NCBI GenBank assembly: GCA_013389015.1
Contig: JACAEE010000156.1
Coordinates: forward strand, 1 to 64,000
Source of the DNA: Hydrogenophilaceae bacterium
GTDB taxonomy: Bacteria > Pseudomonadota > Alphaproteobacteria > Caulobacterales > Aquidulcibacteraceae
Reading direction: 5' to 3'
Length of the DNA stretch: 64,000 nucleotides
Part shown: in pieces, positions 44,834-53,890 of the stretch
Numbering within the stretch: position 1 is the stretch's first letter
How the letters are laid out: each line of letters begins with the position of its first letter
Notes under the pieces: model-generated
What the model saw: only the letters and a program-made list of their open reading frames with translations
Database searches by the model: none
Told to the model about the DNA's origin: nothing
Translations under genes and position numbers: made by a program

Positions 44834-45502
44834 ATGGCGCAGCTGCCCAATGCCGCACGAGCTTTGTCGACAAGCCAAACGTCAAGTCTGGCCCGCGCCC
44901 AGCGCGCGGACGCCTGGCGCGCTCGGCCGCGTAGAAGCGAGACACTTGGCGTGAGCGGGGAGGAGGAACTGGCGCAACGCGCCAAAGCAGGCGATCGTTC
45001 GGCGTTTTCCGCCTTGATGGGGCTCCACAAGCACGGCCTCTATCGTTTCGTGCGGCGCCGGACCGCAAACCCCGAGGACGCCTATGACGTCTTGCAAGAG
45101 GCGTTTGTCTCAGCCTGGCTGGCGCTTGAGCGGTATGACCCGAAGCGTCCGTTGGAGGCGTGGCTTCGCGTAATCGCACTCAACAAATGTCGCGATCACG
45201 CACGCCGGCGCGCTGTACGCCGCGCAGTCTCGGGCGCCGCGCCGGGCGGGGGCGCGGCGGAGGCGCCGGACACCGCCCCATCGCCGGAAGAGGAAATCAT
45301 CGCGCGCTCCGAATTTGACCGGGCTCAACGCGCGCTCGAAGCGCTTCCGCATCATCTGCGTGAAGCGCTCGTCTTGACCGCAGTTGAGGGGTTTTCGCAA
45401 GCAGAAGCAGGTGAGGTGCTTGGCTGCACGGCCAAGGCGGTCGAGTATCGGGTGGCGCGCGCACGTTCTATGCTCGCGGCAAGAATGATGGACGAGGGCT
45501 GA
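44834..45502 (+). CDS. Third CnrH-like ECF sigma factor, no visible anti-sigma partner
   Basis: A 222-aa sigma factor closely like the one at 22194: FSALMGLHKHGLYRFVRRR, YDVLQEAFVSAWLALERYD, VIALNKCRDHARR, then ALPHHLREALVLTAVEGFSQ and AVEYRVARARSML. It has a ~40-residue extension before the sigma core. No CnrY- or CnrX-like gene lies beside it. It is 34 bp upstream of the acetate kinase operon and could control it. Alternatively it answers to one of the two CnrYX pairs in the copper region. Confidence 0.9.
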   Translation: MAQLPNAARALSTSQTSSLARAQRADAWRARPRRSETLGVSGEEELAQRAKAGDRSAFSALMGLHKHGLYRFVRRRTANPEDAYDVLQEAFVSAWLALERYDPKRPLEAWLRVIALNKCRDHARRRAVRRAVSGAAPGGGAAEAPDTAPSPEEEIIARSEFDRAQRALEALPHHLREALVLTAVEGFSQAEAGEVLGCTAKAVEYRVARARSMLAARMMDEG

Positions 45503-45536
45503 TGGCGCCGGGCGCGCGTCATAACGAGGCAGGCTG

Positions 45537-46703
45537 TTGACTGAGGTTGGCATACTTGTTTTCAACACTGGATCTTCGAGTATTCGCCTCGCTGTGTTCG
45601 ATAGCGCGGCTCGAACCCGATTGTGGTCAGCGCGCGCGGAAAGCGTTGGCCGGCAAGACGGGCGTATCGTGATCGAGGGCGCGGGGCTTTCCCTTCCATG
45701 CGAGATCGACACGTTTGATGCCGGGTTTGACCTGCTTCTCACACAGCTTGGGCAAACGTATGATGACGCGACCTGGCTCGGGGTCGGGCACCGCTTCGTA
45801 CATGGCGGCGAGGCGTTTTCGGCGCCGCAGATCATCACCGGCGAGATCGAACAACGCCTGCAGTCGCTTGCGCCGCTGGCGCCGCTGCACATGCCGCAGA
45901 GTCTTGCGGGCGTCGCGGCGGTGCGCAAACGATGGCCGCACGCTTCACAGGTTGCGAGTTTCGATACCGCGTTTCACGCAAGCTTGCCGGCGCGCGCGCG
46001 TGTCTTGGCGCTGCCCCAAGAATTGTTGGGCGCTGAAGTGCGCCGCTACGGCTTCCACGGACTTTCCTACCAATCAATCTTGCTCGCGCTGACAGAGGCG
46101 GGCGTCGAGGTTGAAGGTGAGCGCATCCTCATTGCCCATTTGGGTGCAGGCGCTTCGATGTGCGCGATTGCGGGCGGCCAAAGCGTCGAAACGACGATGG
46201 GATTCTCAACGCTCGCTGGCCTGCCTATGGCGACGCGCTGCGGCGATATCGATCCGGGCGCGCTTTTACATATCCTCGCTGACACGAGCCTCTCGCCAAA
46301 CGAGCTGCGCCGAGCGCTCTATCAAGATTCGGGGCTCAAGGCGCTTGCGGGACTTGATGGGGACATGAAGCAATTGCTGGCGCATAGGCTTGAACCCGCC
46401 GCAGCGCTCGCCATCGAAGTGTTCTGCTATGCGGCGCGGCGCTCGATCGCCAGCTTGGCGGCGGCGATGGGCGGCCTGGACAGGCTTGTGTTCACCGGCG
46501 GGATCGGCGAACGCGCCGACGCGATCCGCACAGAAATTTGCGCGGGGCTTGAGTTTCTCGGGGTTGAACTTGACGCCCGCGCCAATAGCGCGGGCCAAAC
46601 GAAGCTCTCGCCGGAAGGCGCACGCGTCCTCGTCGAAGCCCGCACGAGCAATGAGGAGGGTGTTATCGCCCGCCACGTCGCAGCGCTCACCGGCCAATCC
46701 TGA
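45537..46703 (+). CDS. ackA: Acetate kinase
   Basis: A 388-aa ASKHA-fold kinase: acetyl phosphate + ADP to acetate + ATP. Motifs: VFNTGSSSIRLAVF (usually N-SGSSSLK), GVGHRFVHGGEAF, SFDTAFHASLP, RRYGFHGLSYQSI, LIAHLGAGASM and VFTGGIGERADAIR. The start is TTG 45537 with AGGCAGG upstream. It is first of a five-gene run with the phosphoketolase-family enzyme, the standard pair for making ATP from sugar phosphates. Confidence 0.95.
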   Translation: MTEVGILVFNTGSSSIRLAVFDSAARTRLWSARAESVGRQDGRIVIEGAGLSLPCEIDTFDAGFDLLLTQLGQTYDDATWLGVGHRFVHGGEAFSAPQIITGEIEQRLQSLAPLAPLHMPQSLAGVAAVRKRWPHASQVASFDTAFHASLPARARVLALPQELLGAEVRRYGFHGLSYQSILLALTEAGVEVEGERILIAHLGAGASMCAIAGGQSVETTMGFSTLAGLPMATRCGDIDPGALLHILADTSLSPNELRRALYQDSGLKALAGLDGDMKQLLAHRLEPAAALAIEVFCYAARRSIASLAAAMGGLDRLVFTGGIGERADAIRTEICAGLEFLGVELDARANSAGQTKLSPEGARVLVEARTSNEEGVIARHVAALTGQS

Positions 46704-46814
46704 ATGCGCGTTTGGCGCCGGCCGTTCAGGGTGCGCGCCTCCTGATGCGTATGGGAACGAGACGCCGAGGTGCGGGGGCCCGTGTCCCTTGCGAGCCGCA
46801 AGAGGAGATGCCGC

Positions 46815-49196
46815 GTGGGAAAAGAGCAGGATTGGCGTGAGGGATATGGCGTCATCCGTCACGCCGCCGAGACAATAGAACGGGCGGAGAACCTAGTCGA
46901 GCGGCACTGGGCCGATGGCGCTCTCGCCGACCGCGGCCAAGCGCGCGCTCTATTCGCGGCGGCCGACCGGCTGGCGAGCGCGGCCATGTGGGTGGTCGCG
47001 CACATGACCTACGCCAGGCGCCTCGACCTCAGCGGGCGCCCATTGCCGGCGGAGGCCTTCAAGGAAACGCCGGAAGGCCATACCGGCGGCTCGCTCAATA
47101 TGGCGATTGCCTATGCCGGCTATCTGGCCGCCAATGCTCTCTCGGGCGTCACCCGCAGCTGGATCATGGGGCAAGGCCATTGCGTCGCCGCCGTCGAGGC
47201 GGTCAACGTGCTGGTCGGTGATGTCTCGCCCGGACAAGCTGGACGATACGATCGAAGCGAAGCGGGGCTCTCGCGTCTCGCGTCGGATTTCTATTCATAC
47301 GCCATGACGCCGCAGGGAAGGCCTGCCGCCCCGCTCGGCAGCCATGTTGGGCCGCACACGGCGGGCGGCGTTTCCGAGGGCGGCTATCTGGGCTTTGCCG
47401 AAGTCGAGTATGTGCACATGCCGCTCAAAGACGAGCGTCTGGTCGCCTTCTTGAGCGACGGGGCCTTCGAAGAGCAGCGTGGCGCTGATTGGTCGCCGCG
47501 CTGGTGGCGCGCCAGCGACAGCGGCTTGGTCGTGCCGGTGATGATCCTCAACGGCCGGCGCATCGAGCAGCGCACAGAAATCGACCAAGAGGGCGGCGCT
47601 CAATGGCTGAAGAACCACCTCAAGATGAGCGGCTTTGCCCCTATCGTCATCGACGGCCATGATCCGGTCGCCTATGCCTGGGCGATCCTCGAAGCGGAGG
47701 CGGGCCTTTCGCGGTTCCTTATGTCGGGCGGGACCTATCCCGCGCCGCTACCCTACATCATCGCCCGCTGCGTCAAGGGCTACGGGTTTCCTGGCGCGGG
47801 AACAAACCGCGCGCACAACTTGCCGCTCTCAGGCAATCCGCGCTTCGACGCCGCCGCGCGTGCGGAATTCAATGATGGTGCGCGCCGCCTGTTCGTGCCG
47901 GCGGCGGAGCTGGAGCAAGCGGTCAATGCCTTCGCTGCGCATGAGGCGCAGGGAAGGCCGCGCGAAAGCATGACAGCGCTCGCGAACAGGCAGGTTGAAC
48001 CGCCACGCTTGCCGGAAGCCAGCTGCTGCGACGAAGCGGAACAACCGCGTTGCGCGATGGAGGCGCTCGACCAGCACTTTGTCGAGATCGTGCGTGAGAA
48101 CCCGCATTTGCGCGTGCGCGTCGGCAATCCCGACGAACTCAAGAGCAACCATATGGGCCGCACGCTGGCCGAGCTCAAGCACCGGGTGAACGCGCCTGAA
48201 GAGGGAGCGCCGGAGGCGGTGGACGGCGCCGTCATCACCGCCCTCAATGAGGAGGCCGTGATCGGGGCCGCGCTGGGCAACAAGGGCGGGCTCAATCTTG
48301 CCGTGAGTTATGAAGCTTTCGCCATGAAAATGCTGGGCGCGCTCCGCCAAGAGATCATCTTCGCGCGCCGCCAGCGTGAAATCGGGCGTCCGCCAGGTTG
48401 GATCAGCGTGCCGCTCATCGCCACCTCGCATACGTGGGAGAACTCCAAGAACGAGCAATCGCACCAGGATCCCACGCTTGCTGAAGCTCTGCTCGGCGAA
48501 ATGTCGGACACCGCACGCGTCATCTTTCCGATCGATGCCGAGAGCGCGGTCGCTGCTCTGCGTTCAGTATATGCCACGCACGGCCAGATCGCCTGCTTGG
48601 TGACACCCAAACGGCCTGTGCCGGCTCTGCTATCCCGGGATGAGGCCGAGCGCGGGCTGTCTGACGCAGTGGTCACGCTCGCTGGCGCCGCGGACGGTGC
48701 GGCGGTCCAACTTTTTGCGATCGGCGCCTACCAGTCCCACGAGGCGCTGCTGGCGCATGAGCGGCTCAAGGAGCGCGGCGTCGCCGCCCACGTCGTGGCG
48801 ATCCTGGAGCCAGGCCGTTTGCGCATGCCCAGGGACGTACTGGAGGAACGCGCCGTCATCTCGCAAGCGGCGCTGGAGGCGCTGTTTCCGCCTGGCGCGG
48901 CGCGCGTCATCCTTTCTCACACTCGTCCAGAACCCATGCTGGGGGTTTTGCGCCGGCTCGATGGAGGTCCGAAACGGACACGTGCGCTTGGCTTCATCAA
49001 TCGCGGCGGCACGCTCGACGTTTTCGGCATGCTCTTCGCTAATCGCGCGACATGGGCTCACGCCGTCAAGGCCGCGGTGGAGCTCCTCGGTCTTCCGGCC
49101 AAGGATTTTCTATCGCGCGAGGAATTGGACGCTGTCGAAGAACGCGGCGATCCTGAGGTGTTGCGCCAGGGGTTCTCGCAAGGGGAAGCAAGATGA
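46815..49196 (+). CDS. Phosphoketolase-family (XFP-like) thiamine-diphosphate enzyme
   Basis: A 793-aa enzyme. KETPEGHTGGSLNMAIAYAG and GQGHCVAAVEAVN are the N-terminal phosphoketolase features. The ThDP-Mg motif reads LSDGAFEEQ followed by MILNGRRIEQR, with SDG for the usual GDG. SNHMGRTLAELKHRV, IPLIATSHTWENSKNEQSHQ-like text (PLIATSHTWENSKNEQSHQD) and RALGFINRGGTLDVFGMLFA complete the fold. It would split xylulose-5-P or fructose-6-P with phosphate to acetyl-P and an aldose phosphate. This branch differs from canonical XFP (no YEGGELG/GDGEAETG), and some relatives are annotated as pentulose epimerases, so the substrate is less certain. GTG 46815 has AGGAG upstream. Confidence 0.82.
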   Translation: MGKEQDWREGYGVIRHAAETIERAENLVERHWADGALADRGQARALFAAADRLASAAMWVVAHMTYARRLDLSGRPLPAEAFKETPEGHTGGSLNMAIAYAGYLAANALSGVTRSWIMGQGHCVAAVEAVNVLVGDVSPGQAGRYDRSEAGLSRLASDFYSYAMTPQGRPAAPLGSHVGPHTAGGVSEGGYLGFAEVEYVHMPLKDERLVAFLSDGAFEEQRGADWSPRWWRASDSGLVVPVMILNGRRIEQRTEIDQEGGAQWLKNHLKMSGFAPIVIDGHDPVAYAWAILEAEAGLSRFLMSGGTYPAPLPYIIARCVKGYGFPGAGTNRAHNLPLSGNPRFDAAARAEFNDGARRLFVPAAELEQAVNAFAAHEAQGRPRESMTALANRQVEPPRLPEASCCDEAEQPRCAMEALDQHFVEIVRENPHLRVRVGNPDELKSNHMGRTLAELKHRVNAPEEGAPEAVDGAVITALNEEAVIGAALGNKGGLNLAVSYEAFAMKMLGALRQEIIFARRQREIGRPPGWISVPLIATSHTWENSKNEQSHQDPTLAEALLGEMSDTARVIFPIDAESAVAALRSVYATHGQIACLVTPKRPVPALLSRDEAERGLSDAVVTLAGAADGAAVQLFAIGAYQSHEALLAHERLKERGVAAHVVAILEPGRLRMPRDVLEERAVISQAALEALFPPGAARVILSHTRPEPMLGVLRRLDGGPKRTRALGFINRGGTLDVFGMLFANRATWAHAVKAAVELLGLPAKDFLSREELDAVEERGDPEVLRQGFSQGEAR

Positions 49197-50557
49197 GCCT
49201 TAGCCTCACAAGCCTTGGCGGCGCCGGAACGGTCACGGGCTCGAAACATCTACTGGAGGCGGACGGCAGACGATTGCTGATCGATTGCGGTCTCTTCCAA
49301 GGGGTCAAAGTGCTGCGCGAACGCAATTGGGCGCCGTTCCCGGTCGATGCCGCTTCACTGGACGCGGTCGTACTGACCCACGCCCATCTCGATCACAGCG
49401 GTTACGTGCCCAAACTGGTGCGCGAGGGCTTCAACGGTCCAGTTCATTGTTCATCGGCCACGGCCGACCTCTGCGACATCCTGCTGAAGGATAGCGCCCA
49501 TATCGCCGAAAAGGACGCCGAATACGCCAACCGCAAAGGCCACACCAAACACAAACCGGCCTTGCCGCTTTACACGGTGCGCGACGCCGAACAGGCGCTT
49601 AAGCGGCTAAAGTCCGTCTCGTTCGAAGCGGACACGAACGTCGTTGAGGGCGCGACAATCCGGCTGCGCCGCGCTGGCCACATCCTTGGCGCCGCTACAG
49701 TTGAGGTGCGCTGGCGCAATCGCACTCTGCTTTTTTCAGGCGATCTCGGACGCTACGGCGATGTTTTCATGCCCGATCCCGAGCCGGTGGCCGAAGCGGA
49801 CTATATTGTCGTTGAATCGACCTATGGCGATCGCATCCACCCCAAGCACAATCCGATGGAGGCGTTGGGCGCCGTGATCGAGCGCACGGTGCGGCGCGGC
49901 GGCACTGTCGTCATCCCGGCATTCGCAGTCGGGCGCACTCAGGTACTCTTGTATCATTTGTGGATGCTGAAGCGCGCCGGCCGCATCGGTACGGTGCCGA
50001 TCTTTCTCGACAGTCCGATGGCGATCAACGCGACCGAACTCCTGTGCAGCCATCTCGACGACCACCGTTTTCCGCCGGACGTCTGCGAACAATCGTGCGA
50101 GATCGCCACCTACACACGCGATGTCGAAGGTTCAAAGGCGATCACCGCCAGCCCGATGCCGAAGGTTGTCATCGCTGGCAGCGGCATGGCAACCGGCGGG
50201 CGCGTGCTGCATCACATCAAAGCCTTTGGGCCAGATGAAAAAAACACGATCCTGTTTGCCGGCTACCAGGCCGCAGGCACGCGCGGGGCGCGGCTCCTCG
50301 CGGGCGATACGGAATTGAAGATGTTCGGCCAGTGGATCCCCATCCGCGCCGAGATCGATAATTTGCCCGAATTGTCTGCGCACGCCGACGCGGACGAAAT
50401 TTTGCGCTGGCTTGGCGGTTTCAAGAGGCCGCCGAAGCGCGTCTTCATCGTCCATGGCGAACCGGCGGCTTCCGATGCGCTGCGCATGCGCATTGAACGC
50501 AAGCTCGGTTGGGATGCGGTCGTGGTCGAGGACGCGCGCAGGTACGAGCTGTCATGA
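49193..50557 (+). CDS. MBL-fold beta-CASP ribonuclease-type hydrolase
   Basis: A 454-aa metallo-beta-lactamase/beta-CASP protein. Metal motifs: LTHAHLDHSGYVPKL, FSGDLGRYGDVF, LSAHADADEIL and the C-terminal VFIVHGEPAASDAL. The beta-CASP region includes VVESTYGDR, GSGMATGGRVLHHI and TILFAGYQAAGTRGARL. Close families (Thermus TTHA0252, CPSF-like archaeal proteins) cleave RNA. ATG overlaps the upstream stop (ATGA) and the next gene overlaps its stop in the same way. Its place between sugar-phosphate enzymes suggests RNA as a carbon source. Confidence 0.9.
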   Translation: MSLSLTSLGGAGTVTGSKHLLEADGRRLLIDCGLFQGVKVLRERNWAPFPVDAASLDAVVLTHAHLDHSGYVPKLVREGFNGPVHCSSATADLCDILLKDSAHIAEKDAEYANRKGHTKHKPALPLYTVRDAEQALKRLKSVSFEADTNVVEGATIRLRRAGHILGAATVEVRWRNRTLLFSGDLGRYGDVFMPDPEPVAEADYIVVESTYGDRIHPKHNPMEALGAVIERTVRRGGTVVIPAFAVGRTQVLLYHLWMLKRAGRIGTVPIFLDSPMAINATELLCSHLDDHRFPPDVCEQSCEIATYTRDVEGSKAITASPMPKVVIAGSGMATGGRVLHHIKAFGPDEKNTILFAGYQAAGTRGARLLAGDTELKMFGQWIPIRAEIDNLPELSAHADADEILRWLGGFKRPPKRVFIVHGEPAASDALRMRIERKLGWDAVVVEDARRYELS

Positions 50558-52083
50558 CAGGTTTTCACGAGCCCGCCGAGACAGGCCATGAACCCCAACT
50601 GCGGGCAAAGCGCCTGCAACTGATGACGCAGGACGAAGCCATCGTGCTCATGCGCACCGATTGCCATGTCTGCAAGTCCGAGGGGCTTTCGTCGCGCGCG
50701 CGCGTTTTGTTGCGCGCGGGCAAGCGCCACGTGATCGCCACGCTCTATCAGGTCGAGAACGATTGGTTGGCGCAAGACGAGGCGGGCTTGTCGGAGGCGG
50801 CCTGGGCGCGGCTTGCCCTCGCCGAAGGCGAGGTCATCACCGTCACGCACGCGCCGCCGCTTGAATCCCTGGCTGAAGTGCGCCGGCGCATGTATGGCGG
50901 TCGGCTCGATCAGAGCGCGTTTCGAGCGATCATCGGCGACATTGCCGGGGGCCATTACGCCGACATCCATCTCGCGACCTTCATTGCCGCCTGCTCGGCG
51001 TTTCCGCTCGATGTAAACGAAATCACTGCGCTCACAGGCGCCATGGTGGACGCCGGCGACAGACTGTCGTGGCCGGGCCTCAAAGTGATGGACAAGCATT
51101 GCGTGGGCGGACTGCCGGGCAATCGCACGACGCCGATCGTGGTCGCGATCGCCGCAAGCCTCGGCCTGGTGATGCCGAAGACCTCCTCGCGCGCCATCAC
51201 CTCGCCCTCGGGAACGGCCGACGCCATGGAGACGCTGGCGCCGGTCGATCTTAGTCTCAAGGCGATGCGCCGCGTTGTGGAAGCGGAAGGCGGGTGTATC
51301 GCATGGGGCGGCGCGGTCCGCCTCTCGCCGGCCGACGACATGCTCATCCGCATCGAGCGCGCGCTCGACATCGATACCGAGGGCCAGCTCATCGCCTCGG
51401 TGTTGTCGAAGAAGATCGCCGCCGGCGCGACCCACGTCGTGCTTGATCTCCCCGTTGGGGCCACGGCAAAGATTCGCAGCGAGCAAGCCGCTGCAGAATT
51501 AAGCGCGCATATCGACGCAGTGGCCGAAGCGTTCGGTCTGAAAACGCAATTCGTGCTGAGCGACGGCGCCCAGCCGGTCGGACGCGGCATCGGCCCCGCG
51601 CTCGAAGCCAAAGACGTCCTCGCGGTGCTGACCAATGCGCCTGATGCGCCCGCCGACCTGCGCGCGCGCGCGCTTGCGATTGCGGGCGCGGTGCTTGAAC
51701 TCGCGGGCAAGGCGGCCAAAGGGGCAGGCGCCGCGACGGCCGCAGCCGCGCTCGACGACGGGCGCGCCTGGGCCAAGTTTCAACGCATCTGCGAGGCCCA
51801 AGGCGGCATGCGTGAACCGCCAACAGCGCCGCTCACGCGCGCGTGGACCGCAACGCGCTCCGGCAGTCTCACCGCTATCAACAATCGCAAGATCTCGCGC
51901 CTGGCCAAGCTCGCCGGCGCGCCCGACGATCCAGCAGCAGGCGTTGTGCTGCACGCGCGGCTGGGCGCGGCTGTTTCTGCGGGTGCGCCGCTCCTTACCA
52001 TTCACGCCGAAGCGCCGGGCCAGCTTGAGTACGCGCTCGACTATGCGGGCGTGAACCTGGACATGTTTGAGATCGAGGCCTAA
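50554..52083 (+). CDS. Thymidine phosphorylase family, NMP (AMP) phosphorylase type
   Basis: A 509-aa enzyme with the long N-terminal domain (LRTKRL-like RAKRLQLMTQDEAIV; DCHVCKSEGLSSRARVLL) of the AMP phosphorylase/type 2 TYPH group. The catalytic core has VMDKHCVGGLPGNRTTPIVV, PKTSSRAITSPSGTADAMET and SKKIAAGATHVVLDLPVG. Archaeal members cleave NMP + Pi to base + ribose-1,5-bisphosphate; bacterial ones are often named putative thymidine phosphorylase. Both ends are tightly coupled: ATGA overlap upstream, 5-bp gap downstream to PRPP synthase. Confidence 0.88.
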   Translation: MTGFHEPAETGHEPQLRAKRLQLMTQDEAIVLMRTDCHVCKSEGLSSRARVLLRAGKRHVIATLYQVENDWLAQDEAGLSEAAWARLALAEGEVITVTHAPPLESLAEVRRRMYGGRLDQSAFRAIIGDIAGGHYADIHLATFIAACSAFPLDVNEITALTGAMVDAGDRLSWPGLKVMDKHCVGGLPGNRTTPIVVAIAASLGLVMPKTSSRAITSPSGTADAMETLAPVDLSLKAMRRVVEAEGGCIAWGGAVRLSPADDMLIRIERALDIDTEGQLIASVLSKKIAAGATHVVLDLPVGATAKIRSEQAAAELSAHIDAVAEAFGLKTQFVLSDGAQPVGRGIGPALEAKDVLAVLTNAPDAPADLRARALAIAGAVLELAGKAAKGAGAATAAAALDDGRAWAKFQRICEAQGGMREPPTAPLTRAWTATRSGSLTAINNRKISRLAKLAGAPDDPAAGVVLHARLGAAVSAGAPLLTIHAEAPGQLEYALDYAGVNLDMFEIEA

Positions 52084-52088
52084 CGCCC

Positions 52089-52970
52089 ATGACGCGGCTC
52101 TATCTGCCCATGCCCGGCAACGAAACAATGGCCGAGACGCTGGCGGCGCAAGCCGGCGACGCCCTTGGCGCGCTCGAGACGCGGCGCTTTCCTGACGAGG
52201 AATGCTATGTCCGGCTGTTGAACGATGTGTCCGGCATGGATGTGGACATCGTCTGCACGCTGGCCCGCCCAGACCCGCAATTCTTGAGCCTGATCTACGC
52301 AGCTGAAACTGCGCGCGAACTGGGCGCCAAGAGCGTGAGCCTGATCGCGCCCTATTTGGCCTATATGCGCCAGGACAAGCGCTTCAAGCAGGGCGAGGCC
52401 ATCTCATCGGTGCATTTCGCGCGCCTCATATCGCAGGCGTTCGACAGCTTGGTCACCGTCGATCCGCATCTTCACCGCCGGCGCGATCTCGGTGAGATCT
52501 TCTCGATCCCGACCCGCGTCGAGCACGCCGCTCCGCTCCTAGCGGATTGGATCCGTGACAATGTCGCCAACCCGCTGGTGATCGGTCCGGACGCTGAAAG
52601 CGAACAATGGGTCGCAGCGGTGGCGAAACGCGCGGGCGCTCCGCATATCGTCTCCAACAAGACGCGCCTGGGCGACCGTAGCGTTGTCATCGAGATCCCT
52701 GATTTCGCCCAATGGCGCGACAGGCGGCCCGTGCTCATCGACGATATCGCCTCGTCCGGACGCACTATGATCGAGACCGCGCGCAAGTTGGCGGAAAGCG
52801 GGATGCAAAAGCCGTATTGCCTTGCCGTGCATGCCCTTTTTGCTGAGAGCTCCTTTGCCGAGCTGAGCTCGCTCGCCGAGCAGGTGGTCTCGACCGATTG
52901 CGTGCCGCACGCTTCTAACGCCATCAGCGTAGCGCCGCTCTTGTGGGGGCCGGCGCAGGACGGCGGCTGA
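52089..52970 (+). CDS. prs: PRPP synthase (ribose-phosphate pyrophosphokinase), short class
   Basis: A 293-aa enzyme. APYLAYMRQDKRFKQGEAIS and VTVDPHLHRRRDLGEIFS contain the ATP/R5P contact residues; PVLIDDIASSGRTMIETARK is the PRPP loop. The length and YLAYMRQDKRF pattern are nearer archaeal-type (class III) than the ~315-aa bacterial housekeeping enzyme. Reaction: ribose-5-P + ATP to PRPP + AMP, reversible in principle. It is last of the coupled ackA-xfp-beta-CASP-phosphorylase run. Confidence 0.92.
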   Translation: MTRLYLPMPGNETMAETLAAQAGDALGALETRRFPDEECYVRLLNDVSGMDVDIVCTLARPDPQFLSLIYAAETARELGAKSVSLIAPYLAYMRQDKRFKQGEAISSVHFARLISQAFDSLVTVDPHLHRRRDLGEIFSIPTRVEHAAPLLADWIRDNVANPLVIGPDAESEQWVAAVAKRAGAPHIVSNKTRLGDRSVVIEIPDFAQWRDRRPVLIDDIASSGRTMIETARKLAESGMQKPYCLAVHALFAESSFAELSSLAEQVVSTDCVPHASNAISVAPLLWGPAQDGG

Positions 52971-53070
52971 TCGCCCGCATCTGGCGCCCAAGCGATCCGG
53001 GGGCGGCGCACGAGATGCGTATCTCACAGAAGAAGCGCCGCATGGGCGGCCCCATATACGGAGACTTGCG

Positions 53071-53406
53071 ATGAGATTTGCCGGTTTTGGCGGCGCGCTT
53101 GCAGGCGCGCTCGCCTTGGTCCTCGCGGGGTGCGCATCTGCTTCAGATCAGATGGGCCATAGGGAAGAGGGACATGACGGATCGATGATGGGCCAGGATC
53201 ACATGGATCAAGGCATGATGGGCCAGGGCATGATGGGCCAGGGCATGATGGGCGAGCACGGCGCTGGTGATTGTGTGCCGCAGGCGCAAGCTGGACATGA
53301 CGCCGCCGCTGCGCCGGCGGGTCACGAGCATGGCGAAGGCGCCCCAGAGTGTCCTCCTGACGGAGATCCACACCAGCATCAGGATGACGCCCCTGGGCCA
53401 AACTGA
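53071..53406 (+). CDS. Met/His-rich lipoprotein
   Basis: A 111-aa protein: lipobox LALVLAGCAS, then DQMGHREEGHDGSMMGQDHM, three GMMGQ-type repeats and a His-rich end (GHEHGEGAPECPPDGDPHQH). The Met and His clusters suggest Cu(I)/Cu(II) binding at the envelope. A purine-rich GGAGA precedes ATG 53071. No family is recognised. Confidence 0.75.
   Translation: MRFAGFGGALAGALALVLAGCASASDQMGHREEGHDGSMMGQDHMDQGMMGQGMMGQGMMGEHGAGDCVPQAQAGHDAAAAPAGHEHGEGAPECPPDGDPHQHQDDAPGPN
53212..53256 (+). repeat. three 15-bp in-frame repeats
   Basis: GGCATGATGGGCCAG occurs twice in tandem, then GGCATGATGGGCGAG. Each encodes GMMGQ/GMMGE inside the Met-rich lipoprotein. Confidence 0.9.
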
Positions 53407-53503
53407 GTGCGTCACGAGTGTGGGCCCAAGTCGGGCGCGACCCAGGCGGCTGCGCATTCGGCGGCACATGACGCGCCACAGGGCGCGCGATTAAGGGCGT
53501 CCT

Positions 53504-53890
53504 GTGGATGAGTTCATGCAAGTGCTGGTGAGATGGGCCATCCTGGGGCTTGAACTCGCCGCCGTCGCCGCCATTGCGGCGGGCTTTGTTTGGAGCGGCG
53601 CGCGGGCGCTTGTCGTTAATGCGCGCGACAAGGACCAACGACACGCGGTCTTCCGACGCGGCCTCGGCAGGAGCACGCTGATCGCGCTTGAGCTTCTCGT
53701 AGCGGCCGACATCCTGCGTTCGGTCGTGCTTGAACCGTCGCTCGCAAACATTGCCGTGCTTGCCGCCCTTGTCGCTATCCGCACCTTCTTGAGCTTCTCA
53801 ATCGATGTCGAGCTCGACGGTTGCTGGCCCTGGGAGCGCGCCAAATTGCGCCCACGAAACACCGGGCCGGGCGCGCCACGTGCGTCTTGA
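53504..53890 (+). CDS. DUF1622 family membrane protein
   Basis: A 128-aa protein with three helices: WAILGLELAAVAAIAAGFVW, STLIALELLVAADILRSVV and ANIAVLAALVAIRTFLSFSI, then DVELDGCWPWE. This is the DUF1622 pattern. Start GTG 53504. Its TGA abuts the TAG of the convergent ppk2. Function unknown. Confidence 0.88.
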   Translation: MDEFMQVLVRWAILGLELAAVAAIAAGFVWSGARALVVNARDKDQRHAVFRRGLGRSTLIALELLVAADILRSVVLEPSLANIAVLAALVAIRTFLSFSIDVELDGCWPWERAKLRPRNTGPGAPRAS

